Shown here: positions 6,162 through 13,556 of the stretch, one piece after another | How positions within the stretch are numbered: the stretch's first letter is position 1 | How the letters are laid out: the number at the start of each line of letters is the position of its first letter | IMG/VR virus record: IMGVR_UViG_3300010371_000044 | Location: 1 to 49,440 of that record | Reading direction: 5' to 3' (one strand) | Source of the DNA: a virus | Length of the DNA: 49,440 nucleotides | Notes under the pieces: generated by a model | Databases searched by the model: none | The model's input: the letters and a program-made list of their open reading frames with translations, nothing else | What the model was told of the DNA's origin: nothing | Position numbers and translations under genes: made by a program

Positions 6162-7936
6162 TGACTAACGAAGAACTCCTATCGCATGCGCTCGCGTTGG
6201 GGACGCGTGACTACCAGGCGCGCAAGTGCGTTGACATATTTGACGCATGGAAAGAGCATCGTTCGACAATTGCTGTACTCGCGACGGGGTTAGGCAAGAC
6301 GCATTTGTTTTGTGTGCTGGCTAAGCTTTGGCCAGAATTGGAAGCTTCATTAGGAATTCCAGATCCAACCGGACGCGTATTGATCTTAGCGCATCGTCGC
6401 GAACTGATCATACAAGCATGGCACAAGGTTACCGAGATAACCGGCGAATTGGTTGGCATTGAAAAGGCGCAAGAACGGGCGCTTGGTTCGCGAATCGTCG
6501 TCGGTTCTGTTCAGACACTGAAAGGGAATCGTCTTACCAACTGGATTGGTAAACCACCGACACTGGTAATCATCGACGAGGGTCATCACGCGGCTGCCAA
6601 GTCGTATCGACAAATCATCGCCGCGTTTCCAAACGCCAAGGTTCTACTTGTTACCGCAACTCCCAAGCGTGGCGATGGCGTTGGGTTGCACAATGTCTGC
6701 GAATCAGAGGCTGGCGAACCGCTCGATATGGCGTGGGGGATCGAGAATGGTTGGCTTACCCCGATCCGGTCGATACCGATTCACGCCGAGATCGACATCG
6801 ACAAACTTAAAGTGCATTCGAGCGGGCCGAAGAAAGGCGAAATCGATGAAGCCGAAATGGACGATGCGATCGCTTCGTGCGCCGCCGAGTTGCGCGATGC
6901 CGTCGTGCGGGTATGCGGAGACAAGCGCACCGTCGTATTCGCGCCGGGCGTCAAGACGGCGCACGCCACGGCTCTGGCGCTATGCGAAAAAGAACCCGAG
7001 TCGGCGTTTGCGATCGACGGCAAGACTGAGGACGGCCTACGAGCGCGCATCTTGCGTCGACATCGCGAGGGTGCTTTCCCGCGGCTCTGCAACTGCCAGG
7101 TCCTCACTGAAGGTTACGATGACCCTGAGTTGATCTACGAACTCATCGCCATATTCTGCAAGTCGATTTCTCGCGTGATTCAAATGATGGGCCGCGTGTC
7201 GCGCCTGTGGCCTGGCATCGACAAACTTGCGACAGCCGAAGAACGCAAGTCGGCAATAGCCGCAAGTCCCAAACCCTATGGCATCGTTCTTGACCTTGTC
7301 GGTAATACCAAGCGACACGACTTCGTTTCCCCCCTTGACGTGCTAGGCGGTACAGCAACCGTCGAAGTGCGCAAGCGCGCCAAGAAGAAACTCATCGAGG
7401 TTGGCGGCGACATCGACAAGGCCATCGCGGCAGCAGATGCGGAAATCACCGCCGAAGAGGCAGCCAAGAAGAAAGCGCAAACCGCCAAGGAAAGCGCCGC
7501 TCGCGCCGCCCGCATGCGAGCAAAGTTAACCGTCGAAGAAGCCACCGACCCATTCCGCGCGATGGGCATTCGCAACCCAGAGAAGTCAATTCGCGCCGTG
7601 CGTCCCGACGACATCGCCACATCGTCGATGAAGTGGGTGCTTGAGAATAAGTATGAAATGCCTGCTCCCGATGCGATGACGAAACGCCAGTTCTTCGCGC
7701 TCATCAAGGCTGCTAAGAAACGCGCCGATGCTGGCCTGTGCTCATACAAGACGGTCAAGGGACTAGCGGCGCACGGCATCGACGCCCGCGACATGTCCAA
7801 GGCGACCCGTGACAAGCTCAGAGAAGCGTTTGAAGCAAATGGTAGGGTCATGCCTTCGAAGGATGTGGTTGCAGCGATAGTGAACGTACCGCGAGATTCG
7901 GACAAATTCGCCGCAGAAGGGAAGGCGCCGTTTTGA
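6161..7936 (+). CDS. superfamily 2 DEAD/DEAH-box helicase
   Basis: A 591-residue ATP-dependent helicase. Walker A is ATGLGKT (41-47), with motif Ia near LILAHRREL, motif II DEGH, motif III VTATPKR and motif VI QMMGRVSR. The layout matches phage and UvrB/RecG-like SF2 helicases used at replication forks. The C-terminal 200 residues (Lys/Ala-rich, then SMKWVLENKYEMP) are an extra region of the kind seen in phage helicases. It overlaps the methyltransferase before it by one base and the C5 methyltransferase after it by TTGA. Confidence 0.9.
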   Translation: MTNEELLSHALALGTRDYQARKCVDIFDAWKEHRSTIAVLATGLGKTHLFCVLAKLWPELEASLGIPDPTGRVLILAHRRELIIQAWHKVTEITGELVGIEKAQERALGSRIVVGSVQTLKGNRLTNWIGKPPTLVIIDEGHHAAAKSYRQIIAAFPNAKVLLVTATPKRGDGVGLHNVCESEAGEPLDMAWGIENGWLTPIRSIPIHAEIDIDKLKVHSSGPKKGEIDEAEMDDAIASCAAELRDAVVRVCGDKRTVVFAPGVKTAHATALALCEKEPESAFAIDGKTEDGLRARILRRHREGAFPRLCNCQVLTEGYDDPELIYELIAIFCKSISRVIQMMGRVSRLWPGIDKLATAEERKSAIAASPKPYGIVLDLVGNTKRHDFVSPLDVLGGTATVEVRKRAKKKLIEVGGDIDKAIAAADAEITAEEAAKKKAQTAKESAARAARMRAKLTVEEATDPFRAMGIRNPEKSIRAVRPDDIATSSMKWVLENKYEMPAPDAMTKRQFFALIKAAKKRADAGLCSYKTVKGLAAHGIDARDMSKATRDKLREAFEANGRVMPSKDVVAAIVNVPRDSDKFAAEGKAPF

Positions 7937-8649
7937 AAATTGGCTCCCTATTCAGTGGCATCGGCGGTCTTGAGCTTGGTCTCTGCGCGGCCATCCCGAA
8001 CGCCGAAGTCATGTGGCAAGCCGAGTGCGACCCATATGCGCTCGCGGTACTTGCGCATCATTGGCCATCGGTAAAAAGATACACAGACGTGAGGCAAATT
8101 GATGAAACAGCTGAGCATGTTGACGTTATTTGCGGCGGATTCCCATGTCAACCGCACAGTCTTGCAGGTAAGCGGAAAGGAACCAGCGACGAACGCTGGA
8201 TATGGCCAGAATTTGCGCGCATTATTGAAGCTGTCAAGCCAAGGGTTGTGTTCATTGAAAACGTGCCAGGGCTTAGGACGAGTGGACTGCAAAACGTGTT
8301 GGCCGATCTTACCGAGCTCGGGTTCGATGCGGAATGGGATGTGTTTCGAGCGTCCGAAACGGGTGCCCCGCACATTCGCAAACGCATATTCTTGCTTTCC
8401 TACTCCAACGGCATCTCCGTCTGGAACGAACCGCGGTGGGGCACAGGGAAGGGTGGGCGCTTTTCGCCCATCATTGGGAACAATGGCAACACAAGGCAAA
8501 CTAGGAATCCCTGGGAAATTGAATCCGGCTTTTGTAGAGTGGCTGATGGGATACCAGATCGGTCACACCGCTTGCGACTTCTCGGCAATTCAGTCGTCCC
8601 GCAGCAAGCGGCGTTAGCTTTCCGAGAATTGATGGCGAGGGCATTTTGA
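7933..8649 (+). CDS. C5-cytosine DNA methyltransferase
   Basis: A 238-residue DNA cytosine methyltransferase. Motif I is SLFSGIGGLELGL at residues 5-17, the catalytic motif is GGFPCQPHS with Cys72, ENV follows in motif VI, IRKR in motif VIII, and LLGNSVVPQQAA is the C-terminal motif X-like end. It is short for the family, with a reduced target-recognition region. The TTG start at 7933 overlaps the helicase stop. With the beta-class enzyme upstream the phage carries two distinct DNA modifications, which fits restriction avoidance. Confidence 0.88.
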   Translation: MKIGSLFSGIGGLELGLCAAIPNAEVMWQAECDPYALAVLAHHWPSVKRYTDVRQIDETAEHVDVICGGFPCQPHSLAGKRKGTSDERWIWPEFARIIEAVKPRVVFIENVPGLRTSGLQNVLADLTELGFDAEWDVFRASETGAPHIRKRIFLLSYSNGISVWNEPRWGTGKGGRFSPIIGNNGNTRQTRNPWEIESGFCRVADGIPDRSHRLRLLGNSVVPQQAALAFRELMARAF

Positions 8650-9470
8650 GCGCATACATCCGTGTCCTAGGCGCCCTAGGTTCGCGCGTCAAGCGTAAGC
8701 AGGGCGCCGGTGTTATGGCAAATTGTCCGAGCCATGCCGATGACAAGGTGAGTCTTCACGTCGACAACGCCAACGGCACCGTTCTTTTGAAATGCTTCGC
8801 AGGATGCGAGGCGCAAGCGATCGTCGATGCGCTTGGTCTACGGTTTGGCGATCTGTTCCCTCCCCGTGAGGAACAGTCACGGACCATCGTCGCGACCTAT
8901 CGCTATGTCGACGAAGACGGGAAACTCCTCTATGAAAAGTTGCGCTTCGACCCCAAGGGTTTTACGCAGCGCAAGCCGAACGGGATCGGATGGGACTACA
9001 AACTTAACGGCGTGCGACAAGTTCTCTATCGACTGCCAGAGATCTCTTCGTCTCGGCGGGTCGTGTTCGTCACCGAAGGCGAGAAGGGCGCAGACGCGAT
9101 CGCGGCGCTAGGAATGGTTGCAACGTGCCCAGGTGGCGCCGGGAAGTGGAGGCCAGAATTCAGCGAGATGCTTCGCAATCGGCACGTCATCTTGCTGCCA
9201 GATAACGATCAGCCTGGATTCGATCACTGCGAAAGCGTCTCGCGCGCGCTGCATGATGTCGCAACATCAGTACGTGTCGTCGCATTACCTGGACTGAAAG
9301 ACAAACAAGACGCATTCGACTGGATCGCTGCCGGTGGAACGCGCGCTGATCTCGAAGCACTGGCGAAAGCGACGAAGCCAGACGGTGAACCATTGACGTT
9401 GATCTCGCTCATGCGTAAAATAGAGACACTTCAACGAGAAGTAGAACAACTGAAGGAGAAAGCAAAATGA
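8646..9470 (+). CDS. DNA primase (CHC2 zinc ribbon plus TOPRIM)
   Basis: A 274-residue primase-like protein. The N-terminal zinc ribbon has C27, H30, C50 and C54 (NCPSH, LLKCFAGC). The TOPRIM domain has E144 in VTEGEKGADAI and the DxD-like PDND at 186-188. A C-terminal coiled coil (LQREVEQLKEKAK) may contact the helicase. I see no helicase motor of its own, so it probably pairs with the SF2 helicase two genes upstream. The start is TTG 8646, overlapping the methyltransferase stop, with GAGG six bases upstream. Confidence 0.82.
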   Translation: MSAYIRVLGALGSRVKRKQGAGVMANCPSHADDKVSLHVDNANGTVLLKCFAGCEAQAIVDALGLRFGDLFPPREEQSRTIVATYRYVDEDGKLLYEKLRFDPKGFTQRKPNGIGWDYKLNGVRQVLYRLPEISSSRRVVFVTEGEKGADAIAALGMVATCPGGAGKWRPEFSEMLRNRHVILLPDNDQPGFDHCESVSRALHDVATSVRVVALPGLKDKQDAFDWIAAGGTRADLEALAKATKPDGEPLTLISLMRKIETLQREVEQLKEKAK

Positions 9471-10015
9471 CCAAGGGGCAGCTTCTATTCGACGGCGAAA
9501 TCAGGGTTGTCCAATGGTGCAAGAAAAATGGTATCTCTCCTCCCGTGGTTGAAGTTCACAGTATCGGCAAATGCCCGTTTGGCGTTTGCGCTTATTACCG
9601 AGATGGAAAGATTGATATTTGGCCTGGAATGTGCGCCGCTGTCGGGACCGCCGGACGACAATGGAGCTATCCTGGCTATGTCGTCGACCGCACTCCATTT
9701 GGAGTTCTGGCTCACGAGTTGGGCCATCACGTGGATGGGCAGCATGGAGCGGCAGGCGGCAATTTGTCTCACGAGTGGCGACCGATCGACCCGGAGCCAC
9801 TCACCGGATATTGCCCAAATGACAATGAATGGTTCGCTGAGATTTTTAGGCTATTCGTGACGAATCCAGATCTGCTAGCCTCGGTTCGTCCTCGCGTTTT
9901 CCGCCTTTTCGATAGACAATGGAACTCGGTCGAATCAAGGGACTGGCGCACCGTACTGTATGGTGCGGACAGACAAATCCACGCTGCCGAAAACAAAATC
10001 CGAAAAGTTGCCTGA
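9467..10015 (+). CDS. putative HExxH zinc metallopeptidase
   Basis: A 182-residue protein with HELGHHVD at residues 83-90 (H83, E84, H87), preceded by the hydrophobic FGVLA typical of gluzincins. Downstream, NEWFAEIF (E121, E125) could give the third zinc ligand. There is no signal peptide, so it would act in the host cytoplasm. It sits among replication genes with a good ribosome site (GAAGGAGA). A peptidase that cleaves a host or defence protein is possible, but the target cannot be read from the sequence. Confidence 0.62.
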   Translation: MTKGQLLFDGEIRVVQWCKKNGISPPVVEVHSIGKCPFGVCAYYRDGKIDIWPGMCAAVGTAGRQWSYPGYVVDRTPFGVLAHELGHHVDGQHGAAGGNLSHEWRPIDPEPLTGYCPNDNEWFAEIFRLFVTNPDLLASVRPRVFRLFDRQWNSVESRDWRTVLYGADRQIHAAENKIRKVA

Positions 10016-10028
10016 AGGAGAAATCAAA

Positions 10029-10421
10029 ATGAGCATTTCCGATGCGCAAGACAAGGTTGCCGCGTTTCATCGCAAGTTCGGCGTGAGCGCTCCAGGGGCG
10101 CCACAGCTTCCGCAAACGATGAAATCAGTCTACCAACGCGAGAGATGGATCGCCGACGAACTCGAAGAACTGCACGAGGCTCAGTTTTTCGATGATGATA
10201 ACGAAGCATTGGCCAGCATCGCCGACGCATACATCGACATCATCTATTTCGCCCTCGGTGGCCTGGTGGAGTTGGGCATCGACGCCGGCCCGCTGTTCGA
10301 TGCCGTGCACGAGGCTAACATGCGCAAGATCAAGCTGCCCGGTGTCGCGAAGATCGCGAAGCCCGAGGGATGGACGGCGCCCGATATCGCCGCGCTGATC
10401 GAAGCGCAGAGGAAGCGATGA
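10029..10421 (+). CDS. MazG-like nucleotide pyrophosphohydrolase
   Basis: A 130-residue all-alpha protein. ERWIADELEELHEA followed by ADAYIDIIYFALGGLVELG has the ExxE...D spacing of the MazG/HisE superfamily, which binds Mg2+ and hydrolyses NTPs or dNTPs to monophosphates. DAVHEANMRKI is also characteristic of phage members. It would clean or rebalance nucleotide pools during replication. Start ATG 10029 follows AAGGAG. Confidence 0.78.
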   Translation: MSISDAQDKVAAFHRKFGVSAPGAPQLPQTMKSVYQRERWIADELEELHEAQFFDDDNEALASIADAYIDIIYFALGGLVELGIDAGPLFDAVHEANMRKIKLPGVAKIAKPEGWTAPDIAALIEAQRKR

Positions 10422-10705
10422 CCGAGAAGCGTCCATGGGGCTCAGGTACCGTGTCGCAGTACCGCTTGAAATATGGCGAGTACTGGCGCATTCGGCTCCC
10501 TGGGAGCAGTCGGAAAGAGTACTCGGGCTTCAAGACGCGGGAGGAAGCCGAGCGGGCGCTTGAGCACGCGATAAGCGGAGTCGAAATGCCGCGACCTCGA
10601 AGGCCGCGACTGACGATTCGCGACCTGAACTCACTGCTGAGACGCGCAAGAGAGGTCGCCGCTAAGCTTGGAATCGAACTGGAGATCTCACATGGGCAGA
10701 CGTAA
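10418..10705 (+). CDS. small protein resembling an integrase arm-type DNA-binding domain
   Basis: A 95-residue basic protein. WGSGTVSQYRLKYGEYWRIR, then EYSGFKTREEAERALE, looks like the three-stranded AP2-like N-terminal domain that tyrosine recombinases use to bind arm sites. A Pro/Arg linker and a basic helix follow. There is no catalytic recombinase domain, here or elsewhere in the window. It may be a freestanding DNA-binding protein. The start overlaps the MazG-like stop by ATGA. Confidence 0.6.
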   Translation: MTEKRPWGSGTVSQYRLKYGEYWRIRLPGSSRKEYSGFKTREEAERALEHAISGVEMPRPRRPRLTIRDLNSLLRRAREVAAKLGIELEISHGQT

Positions 10706-10904
10706 GGGCGGCGAGCATCGAATCGACCCATTCACCGGCGAACGAGAGTGGTGGACCGAGCAAGAGATCGCCATGGAGCACAACCCGAGATGCACGTGCG
10801 GATTGATGCCGCCGTGCGGTCGATGCTTGCCGAAGTCGGCGGTCGAGTTTGCTCAACAGCATCGCGAGCCGATCGAAGGCATCATCAGGATCCAGAAACG
10901 ATGA
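10692..10904 (+). CDS. small Cys-rich protein
   Basis: A 70-residue protein with CTCG and CGRC pairs (RCTCGLMPPCGRCLPKS), a compact zinc-knuckle pattern flanked by Pro. The start at 10692 has GGAG eight bases upstream and lies inside the end of the previous gene. Function unknown. Confidence 0.6.
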   Translation: MGRRKGGEHRIDPFTGEREWWTEQEIAMEHNPRCTCGLMPPCGRCLPKSAVEFAQQHREPIEGIIRIQKR

Positions 10905-11053
10905 TTCGAATCTGCCAGCGACCCGATTGTCACACGATCATCGTGATAACGAAAGGGGCGACTCCGACGTTGTTTTGCCACGTGCATGAGTCGCCCCGGT
11001 TGGTTAGAGATTTGCCAGACGATAAGTCGAAGTCTCGCGCACCGCGCGCCTGA
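10901..11053 (+). CDS. very small zinc-finger-like protein
   Basis: A 50-residue protein with CQRPDC and FCHVH about 16 residues apart, a likely CCCH-type zinc site. It starts in an ATGA overlap at 10901. Its 3' end overlaps the leftward gene at 11004-11177 by 50 bases, so this is where rightward and leftward blocks converge. Confidence 0.55.
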   Translation: MIRICQRPDCHTIIVITKGATPTLFCHVHESPRLVRDLPDDKSKSRAPRA

Positions 11054-11177
11054 CATACTCGGCGCGTGTTAGGCCAGCCAACTTTGCCGCAGCATCGACA
11101 GCGGCCAGTTCGGCAACCGTCATCGGCGCAGTGAGTGTCTTTCGTTCGGCGCGGGTTCGGCCTTCATGCTTGCTCAT
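11004..11177 (-). CDS. ribbon-helix-helix-like small protein
   Basis: A 57-residue protein starting at ATG 11177 with AAAGGA seven bases upstream. The sequence KTLTAPMTVAELAAVDAAAK then LAGLTRAEYVRRAVRE matches the strand-helix-helix pattern of CopG/MobC-like ribbon-helix-helix proteins, in which the last helix reads GLTRAEYVRRAV. Such proteins bind DNA as dimers. It is the last gene of the leftward block and may regulate it. Confidence 0.65.
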   Translation of the reverse strand: MSKHEGRTRAERKTLTAPMTVAELAAVDAAAKLAGLTRAEYVRRAVRETSTYRLANL

Positions 11178-11195
11178 GGATTATCCTTTCGAAAC

Positions 11196-11217
11196 GCCCC
11201 GCGTCGCACCGCGGGGC
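11196..11217 (-). terminator. strong hairpin between two leftward genes
   Basis: GCCCCGCG (11196-11203) and CGCGGGGC (11210-11217) form a perfect 8-pair stem with a 6-nt loop. There is no T tract on either side, so it may be an attenuator or mRNA-stabilising hairpin rather than a full terminator. Confidence 0.45.
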
Positions 11218-11234
11218 TCAACGGAAGCGGCGAG

Positions 11235-11585
11235 CTAGCGTGCCGCAATCTGTGAGCAGCGGAATCGTTTGCCGTCGACGGTGCGGATGACGTTGCGGTC
11301 CTCTAGGGTTCCGGCGATCCGGTCGCCGCTGGGAGCGAAACCATAGACCTGCGCGCCGGCCGCCGGCTGCGGACGAGCGGCAAACGTGGCGCGGACGGCC
11401 GGAACCCACGGGCCCGTCTCGACGTGCATTTGGTTGATGTTTTTCTTTCGCTTCGCGCCGCAGTCCAGGCAGTGCACGGTCCGCGTGATGTTGCCGTGCG
11501 CACGGCGATTCTCTTCGCGCACCACGGGTCCGCCGAATACGGTCTCAGTCTCGATCTCGGTACGAGCGTGGGTGCAAGTCGTCAT
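11235..11585 (-). CDS. hypothetical protein with Cys pair
   Basis: A 116-residue protein starting at ATG 11585 behind CCGAGGAGAC. It has an early Cys/His (CTHART) and CLDCGAKRKKN, which could form one zinc site, then a Pro/Ala linker and a small beta-rich end (VYGFAPSGDRIAGTLEDRNV). The leader and first codons (ATGACGACT) are duplicated at the gene starting at 12247. Function unknown. Confidence 0.65.
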   Translation of the reverse strand: MTTCTHARTEIETETVFGGPVVREENRRAHGNITRTVHCLDCGAKRKKNINQMHVETGPWVPAVRATFAARPQPAAGAQVYGFAPSGDRIAGTLEDRNVIRTVDGKRFRCSQIAAR

Positions 11586-11630
11586 CTTAGTCTCCTCGGT
11601 GCGGGGTTGATTTGTCGTGCTCACAGACAG

Positions 11631-11679
11631 AAGGTAACGCCGGTGAGTCTCACGTGCAATAGTTTTTTTCAGCTTTTTT
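11631..11679 (-). promoter_or_regulatory. leftward promoter with A-tract (UP-like) element, copy 1
   Basis: On the minus strand, AAAAAAGCTGAAAAAA (11664-11679) is followed by 4 nt, TTGCAC (11654-11659), a 17-nt spacer and TACCTT (11631-11636). The A tract lies where an UP element would. The same order recurs at 12287-12335. It would drive the gene starting at 11585. Confidence 0.5.
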
Positions 11680-11790
11680 CGCCAACCGCTGTGCCGCCCA
11701 TCGAGCGCGAGCTGCCTTCTGCGCCAAATCCTTCCGTTCCTCGGCCGTAAGCGTCGACATGCGCTTGCGGCCCATCTCGGCAGCGGTCAT
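11650..11790 (-). CDS. very small basic protein
   Basis: A 46-residue protein. It starts in an ATGA overlap at 11787-11790 with the gene upstream. The composition (RKRMSTLTAEERKDLAQKAA, then RARWAAQR) is a short basic helical pattern common in small phage proteins. Its last codons form the A-tract element of the promoter at 11631-11679, so coding and promoter sequence overlap. Confidence 0.6.
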   Translation of the reverse strand: MTAAEMGRKRMSTLTAEERKDLAQKAARARWAAQRLAKKAEKNYCT

Positions 11791-11984
11791 GAGTTTGTCT
11801 GCCAAAATTTAAGGGACGTCCATGCGTCGTTCAGGGCAACCTCGATCGTTTCTCCAGCCCCGATCAGTTCCCCGAAAGAGCCATCGTCGTTGCGCGTCCA
11901 AACCGCGAGCGGCAAGGGCGCCGAAGAATCAAAATCAACCACACATCGGATTCCGAATTCTGCGAACAGTGCGTCAGTGTTCAT
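11787..11984 (-). CDS. small hypothetical protein
   Basis: A 65-residue protein starting at ATG 11984 with GGAGGA eight bases upstream. The order FGIRCVVDFDSSAPLPLAVW, NDDGSFGELIGAG, then an amphipathic helix (VALNDAWTSLKFW) suggests a small alpha/beta domain. An upstream in-frame ATG at 11999 would add five residues but lies in the ribosome site. Function unknown. Confidence 0.65.
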   Translation of the reverse strand: MNTDALFAEFGIRCVVDFDSSAPLPLAVWTRNDDGSFGELIGAGETIEVALNDAWTSLKFWQTNS

Positions 11985-12001
11985 GTTCGTATCCTCCATG
12001 A

Positions 12002-12019
12002 GGCGCCCCGTAAGGCGCC
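12002..12019 (-). other. GGCGCC inverted repeat
   Basis: GGCGCC at 12002-12007 and 12014-12019 are separated by 6 nt and can pair. It lies in the gap between two leftward genes and may be an attenuator. There is no T tract. Confidence 0.35.
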
Positions 12020-12034
12020 CGAGCAAGATAGGAA

Positions 12035-12247
12035 CTAGTGGTTCATCGCGTCTTCGTAGACTTGCTGAAGCCTCTGCGACTCACACACCTCGCATGCGCG
12101 ATACGTCGGATAGCCACATTCGCCATTCTTGAACGCTCCAAGATTTTGAATCGCGACGGCAAGGTGATCAGGGCAGTAGACCACCTCAACCGGCTTGCCA
12201 TTTCCGCCGTGGGTCACAAGCAAAGTGTGGCTTTTCTGAGTCGTCAT
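12035..12247 (-). CDS. small hypothetical protein with Cys pair
   Basis: A 70-residue protein starting at ATG 12247, with CCGAGGAGAC upstream exactly as in the gene at 11585. It contains LLVTHGGNGKPVEVVYCPDH and later YRACEVCESQ, so three Cys and two His could hold one zinc. Function unknown. Its leader duplicates that of the 11585 gene although the proteins differ. Confidence 0.65.
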   Translation of the reverse strand: MTTQKSHTLLVTHGGNGKPVEVVYCPDHLAVAIQNLGAFKNGECGYPTYRACEVCESQRLQQVYEDAMNH

Positions 12248-12286
12248 CGTCGTCTCCTCGGTTCGGGTTGACTTGCTCACAAAATA

Positions 12287-12335
12287 AGAATGCCAGCCCA
12301 TGCCAGCGCTGGCAAGAACTTTTTTCAGCTTTTTT
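12287..12335 (-). promoter_or_regulatory. leftward promoter with A-tract (UP-like) element, copy 2
   Basis: On the minus strand, AAAAAAGCTGAAAAAA (12320-12335) is followed by 4 nt, TTGCCA (12310-12315), 17 nt and CATTCT (12287-12292). The -10 match is weak, and TATTTT slightly downstream is an alternative. The A tract spans the stop codon of the upstream gene. Layout and leader match copy 1. Confidence 0.45.
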
Positions 12336-12744
12336 GCGCGAGCACTTCGACGAACTGTTCCCAGGTCTTCCGACTTGCCGGCTTGACACCCGCGCTGCGG
12401 CAATATTGGTCGCGCTCCGTTTGGTGTAGGCCGCTGAAAAACCCTGCGGCAAACTGCTCCTCCCCCGGCCGCACAAGCGATGGGACGTGCGCTAGGAGCT
12501 TGCCGACCTTGGCGTCGCGGCTACGACCGTCCAGAACGTTTCGGCGCCGCCTACGGGGCGCTGCTTGCGTCTGAGGCGATGGATAGATACGGTCTTCGAT
12601 CACCTTGATCTGACCGTCGATGACGGCAAGGGTTATGGTGTGGCGCGGCATGGCCAGCCCGGTTGCCGCTACGAATCGGCGCTCCAGCGCCTTGCGAAGG
12701 TCGCCGTTCTTGCCAACGGTGTCGATGATCTGCTCTGTGGTCAT
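12325..12744 (-). CDS. hypothetical protein
   Basis: A 139-residue protein, taken from ATG 12744 because the frame upstream looks non-coding and an AGAGAG purine tract precedes it. It has a helical N-terminus (TTEQIIDTVGKNGDLRKAL), a beta segment (HTITLAVIDGQIKVI), a patch of five Arg and a helical C-terminus. The Arg patch suggests nucleic-acid contact. No family recognised. It is the promoter-proximal gene of the leftward block. Confidence 0.65.
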   Translation of the reverse strand: MTTEQIIDTVGKNGDLRKALERRFVAATGLAMPRHTITLAVIDGQIKVIEDRIYPSPQTQAAPRRRRRNVLDGRSRDAKVGKLLAHVPSLVRPGEEQFAAGFFSGLHQTERDQYCRSAGVKPASRKTWEQFVEVLAQKS

Positions 12745-12784
12745 GTGGTCTCTCTTTCGATTCAGGCTTGATTGCCTTGGAGGG

Positions 12785-12813
12785 ATATTTGACAACGCCA
12801 CAGGAAAGTGCAA
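12785..12813 (-). promoter_or_regulatory. leftward promoter candidate
   Basis: On the minus strand, TTGCAC (12808-12813), a 17-nt spacer and AAATAT (12785-12790) lie about 40 nt upstream of ATG 12744. The -35 hexamer is the same as in the promoter at 11631-11679. Confidence 0.45.
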
Positions 12814-12889
12814 GCGGGAGCATGCAGAAAGGTAGCCTTTTGCGTAGATGGCCCTATGTGTCATATGTCCAGTATCTTGGAGAAGTGTC

Positions 12890-12918
12890 TTGAAAGAAAA
12901 TCGCATCGGCTGTGTTAT
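12890..12918 (+). promoter_or_regulatory. rightward promoter candidate
   Basis: TTGAAA (12890-12895), a 17-nt spacer and TGTTAT (12913-12918) match a sigma-70 promoter in five and four of six bases. It faces away from the leftward promoter at 12785-12813 and would drive the gene at 12989. Confidence 0.5.
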
Positions 12919-12988
12919 TCCCTTGTGGAAGACCCGTGGATTTGGCATATTCATATTCATGAACAACACGATGACTGAGGGGGCAAAA

Positions 12989-13183
12989 ATGAACTTCCAG
13001 AGCGGGAAATACTTCTCAAAACTGGGTGGAACCGTCTATGTCGTTGTTGCTCGCGGTAACCTTCAGGGGGTATTCAAGACCATCATGGCGGCCAAGAAGT
13101 TGAAGGCAAGAATCCCGGCAGACCAGTCTCCCGAGGTGCGGATTGGGCACTTTGAGAACGATGGTTCGATCACGACAATCTAA
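12989..13183 (+). CDS. small hypothetical protein, stand-alone transcription unit
   Basis: A 64-residue protein. The start at 12989 is chosen for GAGGGGG six bases upstream; ATGs at 12959 and 12971 lack one. It is mixed alpha/beta (GGTVYVVVARGNLQGVF, then a Lys-rich helix). It lies between its own promoter (12890-12918) and a strong terminator (13197-13226), a separate unit of one gene. That isolation, rare in this genome, suggests independent timing or level. Confidence 0.65.
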   Translation: MNFQSGKYFSKLGGTVYVVVARGNLQGVFKTIMAAKKLKARIPADQSPEVRIGHFENDGSITTI

Positions 13184-13196
13184 CCTCCATTCAACC

Positions 13197-13226
13197 AAGC
13201 CGGCCCACAAAGCCGGCTTTCTTTTT
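13197..13226 (+). terminator. rho-independent terminator
   Basis: AAGCCGGC (13197-13204) and GCCGGCTT (13212-13219) form an 8-pair stem with a 7-nt loop, followed by TTTCTTTTT. It ends the one-gene unit at 12989-13183 and is the clearest terminator in the window. Confidence 0.85.
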
Positions 13227-13556
13227 GCCCGCAGACACTGAACGCCTGGTCAGGTTAGTAAAGCGCCTTAACTAACACACGGAATAGCCGATCTACCCGT
13301 GTCCTATATCCGGATCCGGGTAGTTACGTTGCGTCTAGTTCGAAGACGTGGTGCTCGTGGCTACGGTGCTACCGTCTGTTCGCGACAATCGGAATGGGCC
13401 TGGAAACGTCCAAGACATCGCCTCCACCCGTCGCGCAGCACAGCAAACACTTCATCGGCCAACAGCCGGGAACCAGAGTTGAGGTACTGCGCTTGGTTCG
13501 CGCCTCCCACGTCTTCTATTTCGATTCGAGACAAAAGTGGTGATACAATACATGGC
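13227..13556. other. intergenic region with small dyads
   Basis: I see no convincing gene in these 330 bases. GTTAGT (13254-13259) and ACTAAC (13271-13276) form a 6-bp inverted repeat that could be an operator, and CCGGATCCGG near 13309 is a perfect palindrome. The right end holds the promoter at 13542-13549. Open frames on both strands here lack ribosome sites. Confidence 0.4.
13542..13549 (+). promoter_or_regulatory. extended -10 promoter, apparently leaderless
   Basis: TGATACAAT carries an extended -10 (TGnTACAAT, five of six to consensus) ending at 13549, with no good -35. The ATG of the next gene is at 13557, so a transcript would start at or next to the start codon. Confidence 0.45.
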
